The translations under genes were made by a program, and so were the position numbers. 7,108 nucleotides of DNA from Spirochaetaceae bacterium. Lineage in GTDB: Bacteria > Spirochaetota > Spirochaetia > Treponematales > Breznakiellaceae. The notes beneath the pieces were generated by a model that was given only the letters and a program-made list of their open reading frames with translations, was not told where the DNA came from and did no database searches. This document shows positions 1-5,069 of the stretch, one piece after another; the stretch's first letter is position 1; each line of letters starts with the position of its first letter. The DNA is taken from assembly GCA_031288215.1 (NCBI GenBank), contig JAITRV010000245.1:1-7108 (forward strand), in the 5' to 3' direction.

Positions 1-492
1 CCGGCCGCCGCCCTTTTTCCCGCACCCGGCCCGGCCCCCCGTATCGGCTTCTTGCAGCCGTCCAGCCCTCCCGACAGCCGGCCACAGCATCCATCCCCGG
101 TTGCGGGACCCGCCTCAACACCGGAAAAGGCAGTCGCCCCCCGTCCCCGGCTTCTTGCCTCCGTACCGCCTTCGCCACAACCGGTCAAGGCAGCCGCCCC
201 CCGCAGCCGTACCCGCCCCCACGCGGTAAGGCAGGCCGCGGATACTCCCGCCGGAAAAACCGGCACGGGCCGGCCCGTGCCGGGAGGACCAGTCAGGGGG
301 TATCCGGCGGCCATAGCCAAAGAGACGGGGCTCAACCGCGAAAGCCTGTATAAATCCTTTTCCAAAGAAGGGAACCCGTTATTTGGTACGGTAGTCAAAG
401 TCTTGGATGCCCTTGGGTTCCGGCTGAGCATTAAGCAAAAAGACCGGAAACAAACCCCGCCTTTTTTGATGACAAGCGTAACAGGCTCCTAG
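1..492 (+). CDS. HI1420/HigA-type antitoxin, 3' part, with proline-rich insertion
   Basis: This reading frame is open from the first base of the window, so the gene starts upstream; the TTG at 52 is only an internal codon. From about position 307 the protein reads AIAKETGLNRESLYKSFS, then EGNPLFGTVVKVLDALGFRL. This is the helix-turn-helix half of the HI1420 (DNA-binding prophage protein, probable addiction-module antidote) family. Such antitoxins bind a RelE/HigB-like toxin and repress their own operon. The toxin gene, usually upstream, would lie left of the window. Family members are about 100 residues with an acidic N-terminal half directly before this motif. Here the preceding 100 or so visible residues are Pro, Ala and Arg rich and resemble no part of the family. 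The gene may therefore carry an insertion, be a fusion, or be a decaying remnant. The HTH identity is firm; whether the gene is functional is not. Confidence 0.7.
   Translation, partial: PAAALFPAPGPAPRIGFLQPSSPPDSRPQHPSPVAGPASTPEKAVAPRPRLLASVPPSPQPVKAAAPRSRTRPHAVRQAADTPAGKTGTGRPVPGGPVRGYPAAIAKETGLNRESLYKSFSKEGNPLFGTVVKVLDALGFRLSIKQKDRKQTPPFLMTSVTGS
30..300. repeat. GC-rich imperfect direct-repeat tract inside the antitoxin frame
   Basis: The tract is rich in CCGG and C-runs. A 23-base unit at 121-143 recurs at 181-203 with three mismatches (60-base spacing; read as KAVAPRPR and KAAAPRSR). A second unit, six Cs followed by GT and CGGCTTCTTGC, occurs at 35-55 and 137-158 with a one-base length difference, so the two copies are read in different frames. 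Similarity at DNA level across frames suggests duplicated or inserted DNA rather than a repeated protein module. Confidence 0.6.
260..283. repeat. Perfect 24-bp palindrome
   Basis: CCGGCACGGGCC is followed directly by its exact reverse complement. As RNA it could form a very stable hairpin, and as DNA a cruciform or a binding site for a dimeric protein. There is no T-run after it on either strand, so it is not a standard intrinsic terminator. It lies in coding frame about 25 bases upstream of the conserved HTH segment, near the boundary of the proline-rich tract. Confidence 0.8.
489..492. other. Shared CTAG: overlapping stop codons of two convergent genes
   Basis: The antitoxin stop is TAG at 490-492 on the plus strand, and the sfsA stop is TAG read from 491 to 489 on the minus strand. 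Both come from one self-complementary CTAG. No spacer remains for an intrinsic terminator between the genes, so transcripts must run into the opposite gene before ending. Confidence 0.85.
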
Positions 493-1748
493 CGGCGCAG
501 GCCCTCCAGGTGCCGGAACCGGAAGAGCATCTCTACAAAGGCCCTATCCCCCAGGGGATAGCCGGCAAAGAAGAAGAGGTGGCTTCTGCCGTGGCGGCCG
601 CAATGGCAGTCCGAGGCGCCGAAGCCGGGGACGGCCCTGCCCCCCAGATCCGCCAGGGCCTTTGCCAAAGAACATTCCAGGTTGCGGTAGGAGAAGATCG
701 GCAGGGCCTTGATCGCCTCCGCATGGGGGGTGAGGTAATCGATGTGCCAGTGCCGCTGTTTCCGGGTTTTCCGCAGGTGCCGGTTTATCCGGCTGGAAAG
801 GTTCCGCTGGGCCGACCCGGCATAGACGTACCAGCCCGGCTCATAACGCCGGGCGGCCAGGGCCCCCGCGGTGATTTCCGTCTCCCGGGGGAGCTTGAGG
901 AGGATGAGGTAACTCCCCCGGTTGGCGGCGGCCAGATCCCCGTGGGAGAGGTCCACGGGAACCGAGGCCGCCGCGAGAAGGGCCTCCCCCTCCCGGTCGC
1001 AGCGGAGCAGGGCCCCGTGGACCCGCACCTTTCCCGCCTCCCCCGCCGGGCCCGCCCACCCCGCCGGGACCCCGTAACGGCTCAGGGCCGCGGCAAAATC
1101 CGGGTCCGTGTGGAGGTTCGGGATGAAGACGCGGGGGCTGCCGTGGACGATGACAAAGAGGATGTGGCAGATGAAGCCCTCACTCCCCAGGGCGGCCAGT
1201 TCCTCCAGGTGTTTCAGGGCCCGGCTGCTGGGGGCGTCGGGAAACATGGCCGCGTCCTCCTCCACGAGGGAGCAGGCCTTGACCTCCACCAGGTGCCGCA
1301 TCCCCCGGCGGTCGATGCAGAGGAAGTCGAACCGGGAGTTTCCCAGGGTAAATTCCCGGTGGATCTCCCGGAGGCCGCCGATGATTTTCGGCAGGATCAG
1401 GGCCTCCGCGGCCTTATTGGCCCGGGAGGAGAAAAGGGGCACCACCCGGTCCCGGTAGTAGAGCCCCACGGCGGTCCAGGCAGTTTTGTGCCGGCCGGGG
1501 ACAGGGCCGGGGCCGGGACCCGGGCAGCGGCTTTCCAGGATGAGACGGGTCCCGGGGATGACGAATTCGAGGAGCCGCCCCGGATTGGGGCAGTGGCAGG
1601 GGATCTCCTCCTCCCCGTCCCGGGCGATGATGAGGAAGCGGTTGGGCCGCCGGACCAGGAGGGCCTCCCGGTGGTTGGTGAAGAGCCGGACCCCGGCCGC
1701 CTGTTCCGGCGCTTGCGGGGCGGGCCGGGGGGATTTATCCGTTTTCAG
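489..1748 (-). CDS. sfsA: SfsA-family nuclease fused to a GIY-YIG-like DUF123 domain
   Basis: Counting from the proposed CTG start at 1748, residues about 19-260 match SfsA (sugar fermentation stimulation protein A, a DNA/RNA-binding nuclease). They include RRPNRF, HCPNPGRLLE (52-61), SRFDFL (138-143) and LVEVK (153-157), and a FPDA...R...KHL segment (169-181). The D141, E155 and K157 pattern fits a PD-(D/E)XK-type site. Residues about 278-405 match DUF123, a GIY-YIG relative: GSYLILL, WYVYAGSA (306-313), an Arg/His helix near R320-H324, E358 and a CHC cluster at 381-383. Starting at the GTG at 1469 would delete the first 93 residues, including the conserved HCPN segment, so that start is wrong. 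The frame upstream has no ATG, GTG or TTG before a stop near 1797. CTG overlaps the end of the transporter gene by 14 bases. A start lost by mutation or sequencing error is the alternative. Function in the cell is not established. Confidence 0.85.
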   Translation of the reverse strand: MKTDKSPRPAPQAPEQAAGVRLFTNHREALLVRRPNRFLIIARDGEEEIPCHCPNPGRLLEFVIPGTRLILESRCPGPGPGPVPGRHKTAWTAVGLYYRDRVVPLFSSRANKAAEALILPKIIGGLREIHREFTLGNSRFDFLCIDRRGMRHLVEVKACSLVEEDAAMFPDAPSSRALKHLEELAALGSEGFICHILFVIVHGSPRVFIPNLHTDPDFAAALSRYGVPAGWAGPAGEAGKVRVHGALLRCDREGEALLAAASVPVDLSHGDLAAANRGSYLILLKLPRETEITAGALAARRYEPGWYVYAGSAQRNLSSRINRHLRKTRKQRHWHIDYLTPHAEAIKALPIFSYRNLECSLAKALADLGGRAVPGFGASDCHCGRHGRSHLFFFAGYPLGDRAFVEMLFRFRHLEGLRR

Positions 1749-2745
1749 CCTTCTTTTTCCGGGGTCCTCCCATGATAAGCTCCCACTGGGTGATCAGCAT
1801 CCCGCAGAACATGAGGACGAAGCCCAGGATGGTCCAGGTCCCCAGGCCTTCCCCCAGGATCAGGACCCCTCCCAGGGCGGCGAAACAGCCCTCCAGGCAG
1901 AGGATGATCGTGGCATGGGCCGGGGGGGCGTGCTGCTGGGCCACCACCTGAAGGGTATAGGCGATCCCCACCGAGGCAAGCCCCCCGTAGAGGAGGGGGA
2001 TGAGGCCGGCGAGGAGGGCGGTTCCGGAGGGCGGGGCGGCGATTAGGGCGGGGAGGCTGCGCCAGGAGAAGATCCCCGAGGCGAGGAGGGCCGGGTTCAG
2101 CCGTTCCACCCAGCCGCCGATAAGGGGCTCCACAAGAAAGGCCGCCGCCAGGGAGCAGAGGCCGCACCAGCCGAACTGTCCCGAGGAGAGGAGGAGGGGA
2201 TCCGTGCGCTGTACCAGAGCGTCAATGAGGAGGACGTGGAAGGCCCAGAAGACCGCGCTTACCGCGGTGATGAGGTCCCCGGGGTTGACGGCCTTCAGGT
2301 GTCCCGAGGCGCTGAGGAAGTAGAGCCCCGTGAGGGTGAAGACCGCGCCGGTCCAGGTGGGCAGCCCGGTTTTCCTGCCCAGGAATATCCCCAGGATGGG
2401 GACCAGTACCACGTAGAGGCCGGTGATAAACCCCGCGTTCCCCGCGGTGGTAAAGATGAGCCCCAGTTGTTGGAGGGTTACCGCGATAAAGAGGCAGCTT
2501 CCCGCCGCCAGGGAGGGGAGAACAGCGGCCCGCCGGCCCCCCGGCCCGCCGAATCGGCCGCTGATCTTCCACTGCCGGAAGAAAATCAGCGGGAAAAGGG
2601 AGAGGCTGCCCAAAATGAACCGTATGCCGTTAAAGGCAAAGGGGCCCACGTACTCCATCCCCGAACGCTGGGCCACAAAACCGAACCCCCAGATACAGGA
2701 GGTCAAGAGCAGGAGGATGTCCGCCCTGAGGGCTTGTTTATTCAT
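1735..2745 (-). CDS. EamA/DMT-superfamily transporter
   Basis: This is an inner-membrane protein of 336 residues with about ten hydrophobic helices in two EamA repeats. The first repeat, roughly residues 8-147, holds the SCIWGFGFVAQRSGM start and IRFILGSLSL. The second, roughly 155-310, ends with IAYTLQVVAQQHAPPAHATI and ILGEGLGTW. These motifs are typical of drug/metabolite transporters, many of which export amino acids or other small metabolites; the substrate cannot be told from sequence. The loop at about residues 203-224, between the seventh and eighth helices, appears longer than usual, which explains a length above the common 290-310. The tail GGPRKKK is positively charged, placing it in the cytoplasm. 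The ATG at 2745 follows the lipoprotein stop by three bases with only a weak purine-rich site (GAAGACGGG), so translation is probably coupled. The gene end overlaps the proposed sfsA start. Confidence 0.88.
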   Translation of the reverse strand: MNKQALRADILLLLTSCIWGFGFVAQRSGMEYVGPFAFNGIRFILGSLSLFPLIFFRQWKISGRFGGPGGRRAAVLPSLAAGSCLFIAVTLQQLGLIFTTAGNAGFITGLYVVLVPILGIFLGRKTGLPTWTGAVFTLTGLYFLSASGHLKAVNPGDLITAVSAVFWAFHVLLIDALVQRTDPLLLSSGQFGWCGLCSLAAAFLVEPLIGGWVERLNPALLASGIFSWRSLPALIAAPPSGTALLAGLIPLLYGGLASVGIAYTLQVVAQQHAPPAHATIILCLEGCFAALGGVLILGEGLGTWTILGFVLMFCGMLITQWELIMGGPRKKKAENG

Positions 2746-2748
2746 GAT

Positions 2749-3144
2749 TTACCCGTCTTCTGAAAAGGTTTCCATTCTTTTCAGGACAATCTCCGAGAGT
2801 ATTTTGAACTGGGGGGGCAATAACTCCCTGTCGGGGCCGTCATACCGGGCCAGCAGCTCGTTCAATTCGGCCCTGGCCTGGGTATATTTTTTTTGCTTGA
2901 AATGGATGAATGCGATCTCGTATTCCGCCGTACAGACGACTTCTATGTTGAAGGCATACCGTTCCCGCAGGGTTTCGTAATACTCCAGGGCTTTTTTATA
3001 TCGGGACCGATCCGAAGCTTCCTGGGCCAGTTGGATTAACTCCGCCGGGCTGAGGTTTTCGGAGATAACGTCAGGATCGGAGGCACAGGCGCCGAGGAGT
3101 AACACCGCCCCCGCGCACAAAAAGAAATTTCTTATCATACTCAT
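2749..3144 (-). CDS. Small TPR-like lipoprotein
   Basis: The 131-residue product begins MSMIRNFF, followed by a hydrophobic stretch and the lipobox LGAC with Cys20. It should be cleaved by signal peptidase II and lipid-anchored, in a spirochaete either in the inner membrane or the outer membrane. After about 20 linker residues come two helix-pair units, RYKKALEYYETLRERY (about 48-63) and AEYEIAFIHFKQKKYTQARAELNELL (about 73-98). These look like tetratricopeptide repeats as in BamD-type lipoproteins, but the protein is far shorter than BamD (about 240 residues). A protein-binding accessory role is an inference. A second ATG two codons inside (3138) is an equally good start, and neither has a clear ribosome site. 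It lies 21 bases after the cysteine-motif gene and 3 bases before the transporter gene, so all are probably one transcript. Confidence 0.8.
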   Translation of the reverse strand: MSMIRNFFLCAGAVLLLGACASDPDVISENLSPAELIQLAQEASDRSRYKKALEYYETLRERYAFNIEVVCTAEYEIAFIHFKQKKYTQARAELNELLARYDGPDRELLPPQFKILSEIVLKRMETFSEDG

Positions 3145-3150
3145 AGATAT

Positions 3151-3164
3151 AGCACGCCGGTGCT
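3151..3164. repeat. Short inverted repeat between two operon genes
   Basis: AGCAC and GTGCT arms of five bases flank a four-base loop, just after the stop of the cysteine-motif gene and just before the lipoprotein start. There is no T-run after it, so it is not a terminator. It could trim or stabilise the transcript, or it may be chance. Confidence 0.3.
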
Positions 3165-3165
3165 T

Positions 3166-3549
3166 CTAAAACAAGGGGGACTCCTCCTCTTCCTCGGAGT
3201 AGAGGGTGAATACCTCGTCCCTGTTGGACAGCGTTTTCTTTAATTCCCGGATAAATTCCCGGGTATCCCCCATTTCCTCATAGGAATCGCAGTTATCCAA
3301 ATACCGGCGGGTAACGGTGGAGTATTTGTACATCTTTTCCTCCCCCAGTTTTTTTTTCCATTTTCCCGCGGCACAGCGGATCCGCAGCACATACCGGTTT
3401 TCCTGGTAGGGTTTTGCCTGGATCAATTTACAGTGGATGCAATTTGCGCAGTATATCTTTCCGCTGTGAAATTCATCAATTTCATCCTTGATACCCACAG
3501 GCCGTAAGGCACTTACTTCCTGAACCGCTAAATCTGCTGTTTGAATCAT
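3166..3549 (-). CDS. Conserved-looking small protein with CxxCxxC motif, function unknown
   Basis: I do not recognise a named family. The 127-residue product starts MIQTADLAVQEV and has a cysteine cluster YCANCIHCKL (C34, C37, C40), with further cysteines at C59 (RIRCAAGKW) and C87 (YLDNCDSY). This suggests a small metal-binding fold, zinc or iron-sulphur. The middle is rich in Lys, Arg and Tyr, which would suit nucleic-acid binding, and the tail is a run of five glutamates before SPLF. The frame can be extended to a TTG at 3600, but ATG 3549 is preferred: AAGGCGG lies 8 bases before it, and a good promoter sits upstream whose start point (about 3584) would exclude the longer form. No membrane segment or signal peptide is visible. 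It is the first gene of the minus-strand operon with the lipoprotein, transporter and sfsA genes. Confidence 0.7.
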   Translation of the reverse strand: MIQTADLAVQEVSALRPVGIKDEIDEFHSGKIYCANCIHCKLIQAKPYQENRYVLRIRCAAGKWKKKLGEEKMYKYSTVTRRYLDNCDSYEEMGDTREFIRELKKTLSNRDEVFTLYSEEEEESPLF

Positions 3550-3586
3550 GATCTTATCCGCCTTTATCCGCCTTTTCGGCAATATG

Positions 3587-3654
3587 TATAAATATTCCAA
3601 AATATCGCATTTTAGTCAATACTTATTCATAAAAATTTATAAATATTCGAAAAT
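3587..3654. repeat. 17-bp direct repeat, two copies 51 bases apart
   Basis: TATAAATATTC, then C or G, then AAAAT occurs at 3587-3603 and 3638-3654 with a single mismatch. The first copy covers the proposed -10 box of the minus-strand operon, and the second lies upstream of its -35 box. Paired operators or a duplicated promoter element are possible. AT-rich composition makes chance similarity easier, but 16 of 17 identical is notable. Confidence 0.5.
3591..3619 (-). promoter_or_regulatory. Sigma-70-type promoter for the minus-strand operon
   Basis: Read on the minus strand, TTGACT (3619-3614, five of six to consensus) is followed by exactly 17 bases and AATATT (3596-3591, four of six). Transcription would start near 3584, leaving a leader of about 35 bases to the ATG at 3549. 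The surrounding DNA is very AT-rich, as expected for a promoter. Confidence 0.55.
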
Positions 3655-3658
3655 TTTC

Positions 3659-3676
3659 CCGGTTCCCGGAAACCGG
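3659..3676. repeat. Inverted repeat in divergent intergenic region
   Basis: CCGGTT and AACCGG arms (six bases, perfect) flank a six-base CCCGGA centre. There is no T-run on either side that would make it a good terminator. It marks the switch from the AT-rich promoter stretch to more mixed sequence, and it could be a protein site or chance. Confidence 0.35.
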
Positions 3677-3745
3677 ATACCTTTCTACCGAACGGCGGCA
3701 CTATTGCGCCTTGACGTTTGCGTCTTACCATTGAAAAAACCGGTC

Positions 3746-3774
3746 TTGACAAAAATACATTTGTATGCCAATTT
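3746..3774 (+). promoter_or_regulatory. Candidate promoter for argCBD
   Basis: TTGACA at 3746-3751 matches the -35 consensus perfectly. At 17-base spacing the -10 position reads CAATTT (3769-3774), which is poor, so the promoter may need an activator or the true -10 may be elsewhere. A small inverted repeat, ATACA-TT-TGTAT (3755-3766), sits in the spacer. No better pair is seen closer to argC; TATAAG at 3884 and TATATT at 3910 lack a partner -35. Confidence 0.35.
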
Positions 3775-3779
3775 CTCCG

Positions 3780-3799
3780 TATGAATATCCAGGTTCATA
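3780..3799. promoter_or_regulatory. Candidate operator, ARG-box-like palindrome
   Basis: TATGAA and TTCATA form perfect six-base arms around TATCCAGG. The left half, TATGAATAT, resembles one half of the ArgR ARG box (TGAAT-N4-ATTCA), but the centre is two bases longer than in the known box. It lies at the start point predicted from the TTGACA element. A site for an arginine-responsive or other dimeric repressor is possible but unproven. Confidence 0.3.
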
Positions 3800-3888
3800 A
3801 AAGTACATCCCCCATTCTCCCCCGGCGGCGTCCCCTGTTCCTCTCCCCTTCGACGTTCCGCCTCCGTTCTATCCCTTCTTCTCTATAA
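3781..3888 (+). CDS. Possible 35-residue arginine-rich leader peptide upstream of argC
   Basis: An ATG at 3781 opens a 35-codon frame ending in TAA at 3886-3888. It contains three adjacent arginine codons (residues 15-17, CGG CGG CGT, 3823-3831) and two more at 27 and 29. It lies after the TTGACA element and ends six bases before a hairpin that precedes argC, the layout expected for an attenuator leader. Against it, no Shine-Dalgarno sequence precedes the ATG (ATTTCTCCGT), though a start point near 3781 would make it leaderless, and arginine codons are common in GC-rich DNA. It may be a chance frame. Confidence 0.2.
   Translation: MNIQVHKSTSPILPRRRPLFLSPSTFRLRSIPSSL
3807..3884 (+). other. 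Pyrimidine-rich leader tract before argC
   Basis: About five in six bases here are C or T, with runs such as CTCTCCCCTT and ATCCCTTCTTCTCTAT. On a transcript from the upstream promoter this would be a long, weakly folded C/U-rich leader, the type of RNA that Rho or a pyrimidine-binding protein can load on. No conserved gene is seen here beyond the doubtful leader frame. Confidence 0.4.
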
Positions 3889-3893
3889 GTTTG

Positions 3894-3919
3894 ATCCGGG
3901 GCATCCGGATATATTTTTA
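3894..3919 (+). terminator. Hairpin with T-rich tail: weak terminator or attenuator in argC leader
   Basis: ATCCGG (3894-3899) and CCGGAT (3905-3910) pair around GGCAT, followed by ATATTTTTA. This is a short intrinsic-terminator-like structure ending 20 bases before the argC ATG. CCGGGG at 3896-3901 could alternatively pair with CCCCGG at 3820-3825, which would break the hairpin. Alternatively it only shapes the ribosome-loading region. Confidence 0.3.
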
Positions 3920-3939
3920 AAAGCAAGCGAGGTTAAAAG

Positions 3940-5046
3940 ATGATCGCGGGAATTATAGGCGCTACCGGGTATGCCGGAGCGGAATTAGTACGGCTTTTAG
4001 CGGGGCACCCCCATATTACCGGGCTGTCCCTGGGTTCCGTGAGCCACGAGGGCGGCCGGATCGACGCGCTGTACCCCAACTTCTTCAAGGGTATCGATGC
4101 CGGCCTCGAAAGCCCCGAAGCGGTGGCGGACGCCTCGGAAATCGTTTTCTCGGCCCTTCCCCACGGGGTGGGGGAGGATTACGCGAAACGCTGCGGGGAC
4201 CGGGGGATTCCCTTCATCGATCTCTCCGCGGATTTTCGTTTTGATGACGATGAGGAGACCTTTACCGCCTGGTACGGCAAACCCTACCGTTACCCCCAGC
4301 TCAGGGAGCGGTCGGTCTACGGCCTCCCGGAATTGAACCGGCAGCGTATCCGGGACATGGCCGCCCGTTTTCCGGTGATCATCGGCAACCCCGGCTGCTA
4401 CCCCACCGCCGCCTCCCTGGGCGTTTTCCCCGCCCTGGAGCGGGGGCTCGCCGGCCCCGGACCGGTCATCGTGGACGCCGCCTCCGGGATCAGCGGGGGC
4501 GGCCGGGACGCGGCACGGGCCTTCCACTACCCGGAATGCGCCGACTCGGTGGCCCCCTATAAGGTCGGCTGCCACCGGCATAGCCCGGAGATAAGCCGGA
4601 ACTTCCGGATGATGGCCGCCCGGGGGAACCGGGAAGGGCCGGCGCTGATCTTTACCCCCCACCTGGCCCCCATGATCCGGGGGATCCTCGCCACCATCTA
4701 CGTGCCCCTGGCCGCTTCCGGGGAATCCCCGCCGCCGCCCCGGCCGCCCTCGGCGGAAATCGAAGGGCGGGGGGCTGAAATCCGGGATCTCTATGCGGAA
4801 TTTTACCGGGAGGAGCCCTTTGTCCGGGTCCTTCCCTTTGGGAGCGCCGCCGCCTCCGGCAGGGTGCGGCAGTCCAACTTCTGCGACATATCGGTCCACC
4901 TTGATACGGCGGGAACCACCCTGATCATCGTCAGCGCCATAGACAACATGGTGAAGGGCGCCGCGGGCCAGGCGGTTCAGAATATGAATATTATCTTCGG
5001 CTTTGCGGAAACCGCGGGATTGGGCGCCCTTCCCGCCGCAGTCTGA
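3940..5046 (+). CDS. argC: N-acetyl-gamma-glutamyl-phosphate reductase
   Basis: ArgC performs the NADPH-dependent reduction of N-acetylglutamyl-5-phosphate to N-acetylglutamate 5-semialdehyde, the third step of arginine synthesis, in the cytoplasm. The nucleotide-binding loop GATGYAGAE is at residues 7-15, the catalytic cysteine is in GNPGCYPTAA (Cys153), and the substrate/catalytic His segment is GCHRHSPEI (about 210-218). The ending SNFCDISVHL...VSAIDNMVKGAAGQAVQNMN is diagnostic for the family. At 368 residues it is somewhat longer than the usual 340-350. The surplus is a Pro-rich loop at about 258-280 (PPPPRPP), between the TIYVPL strand and the helix before EEPFVRVLP. The start ATG 3940 has GAGG seven bases upstream. 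It is the first gene of the arg operon; argB follows after 23 bases. Confidence 0.97.
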   Translation: MIAGIIGATGYAGAELVRLLAGHPHITGLSLGSVSHEGGRIDALYPNFFKGIDAGLESPEAVADASEIVFSALPHGVGEDYAKRCGDRGIPFIDLSADFRFDDDEETFTAWYGKPYRYPQLRERSVYGLPELNRQRIRDMAARFPVIIGNPGCYPTAASLGVFPALERGLAGPGPVIVDAASGISGGGRDAARAFHYPECADSVAPYKVGCHRHSPEISRNFRMMAARGNREGPALIFTPHLAPMIRGILATIYVPLAASGESPPPPRPPSAEIEGRGAEIRDLYAEFYREEPFVRVLPFGSAAASGRVRQSNFCDISVHLDTAGTTLIIVSAIDNMVKGAAGQAVQNMNIIFGFAETAGLGALPAAV

Positions 5047-5069
5047 TAAAAAAGAGGAGAGCTAGCTAT

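Noticed and set aside
52..54. TTG at 52 as the antitoxin start
   Set aside because: The frame is open to the window edge, no ribosome site is visible, and the family's N-terminal half is absent, so the real start is probably upstream.
489..1469. sfsA beginning at the GTG at 1469
   Set aside because: Conserved SfsA sequence, including HCPNPGRLLE, continues in the same frame for at least 70 codons upstream.
510..1775. Stop-free 421-codon frame on the plus strand opposite sfsA
   Set aside because: It has no recognisable family and its composition (Gly, Pro, Arg, Asp) is what GC-biased codons give on the antisense strand. The minus strand has clear SfsA and DUF123 homology.
3548..3784. 78-codon plus-strand frame in the intergenic region
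   Set aside because: Its amino-acid content (Tyr, Lys, Ile, Phe) simply reflects AT-rich promoter DNA. It runs over the minus-strand promoter, and its repeated YKYSKI comes from the 17-bp direct repeat.
3997..4899. 300-codon minus-strand frame opposite argC, with similar long frames opposite argB and argD
   Set aside because: These are antisense shadows of well-identified genes in GC-rich DNA and show no family resemblance.
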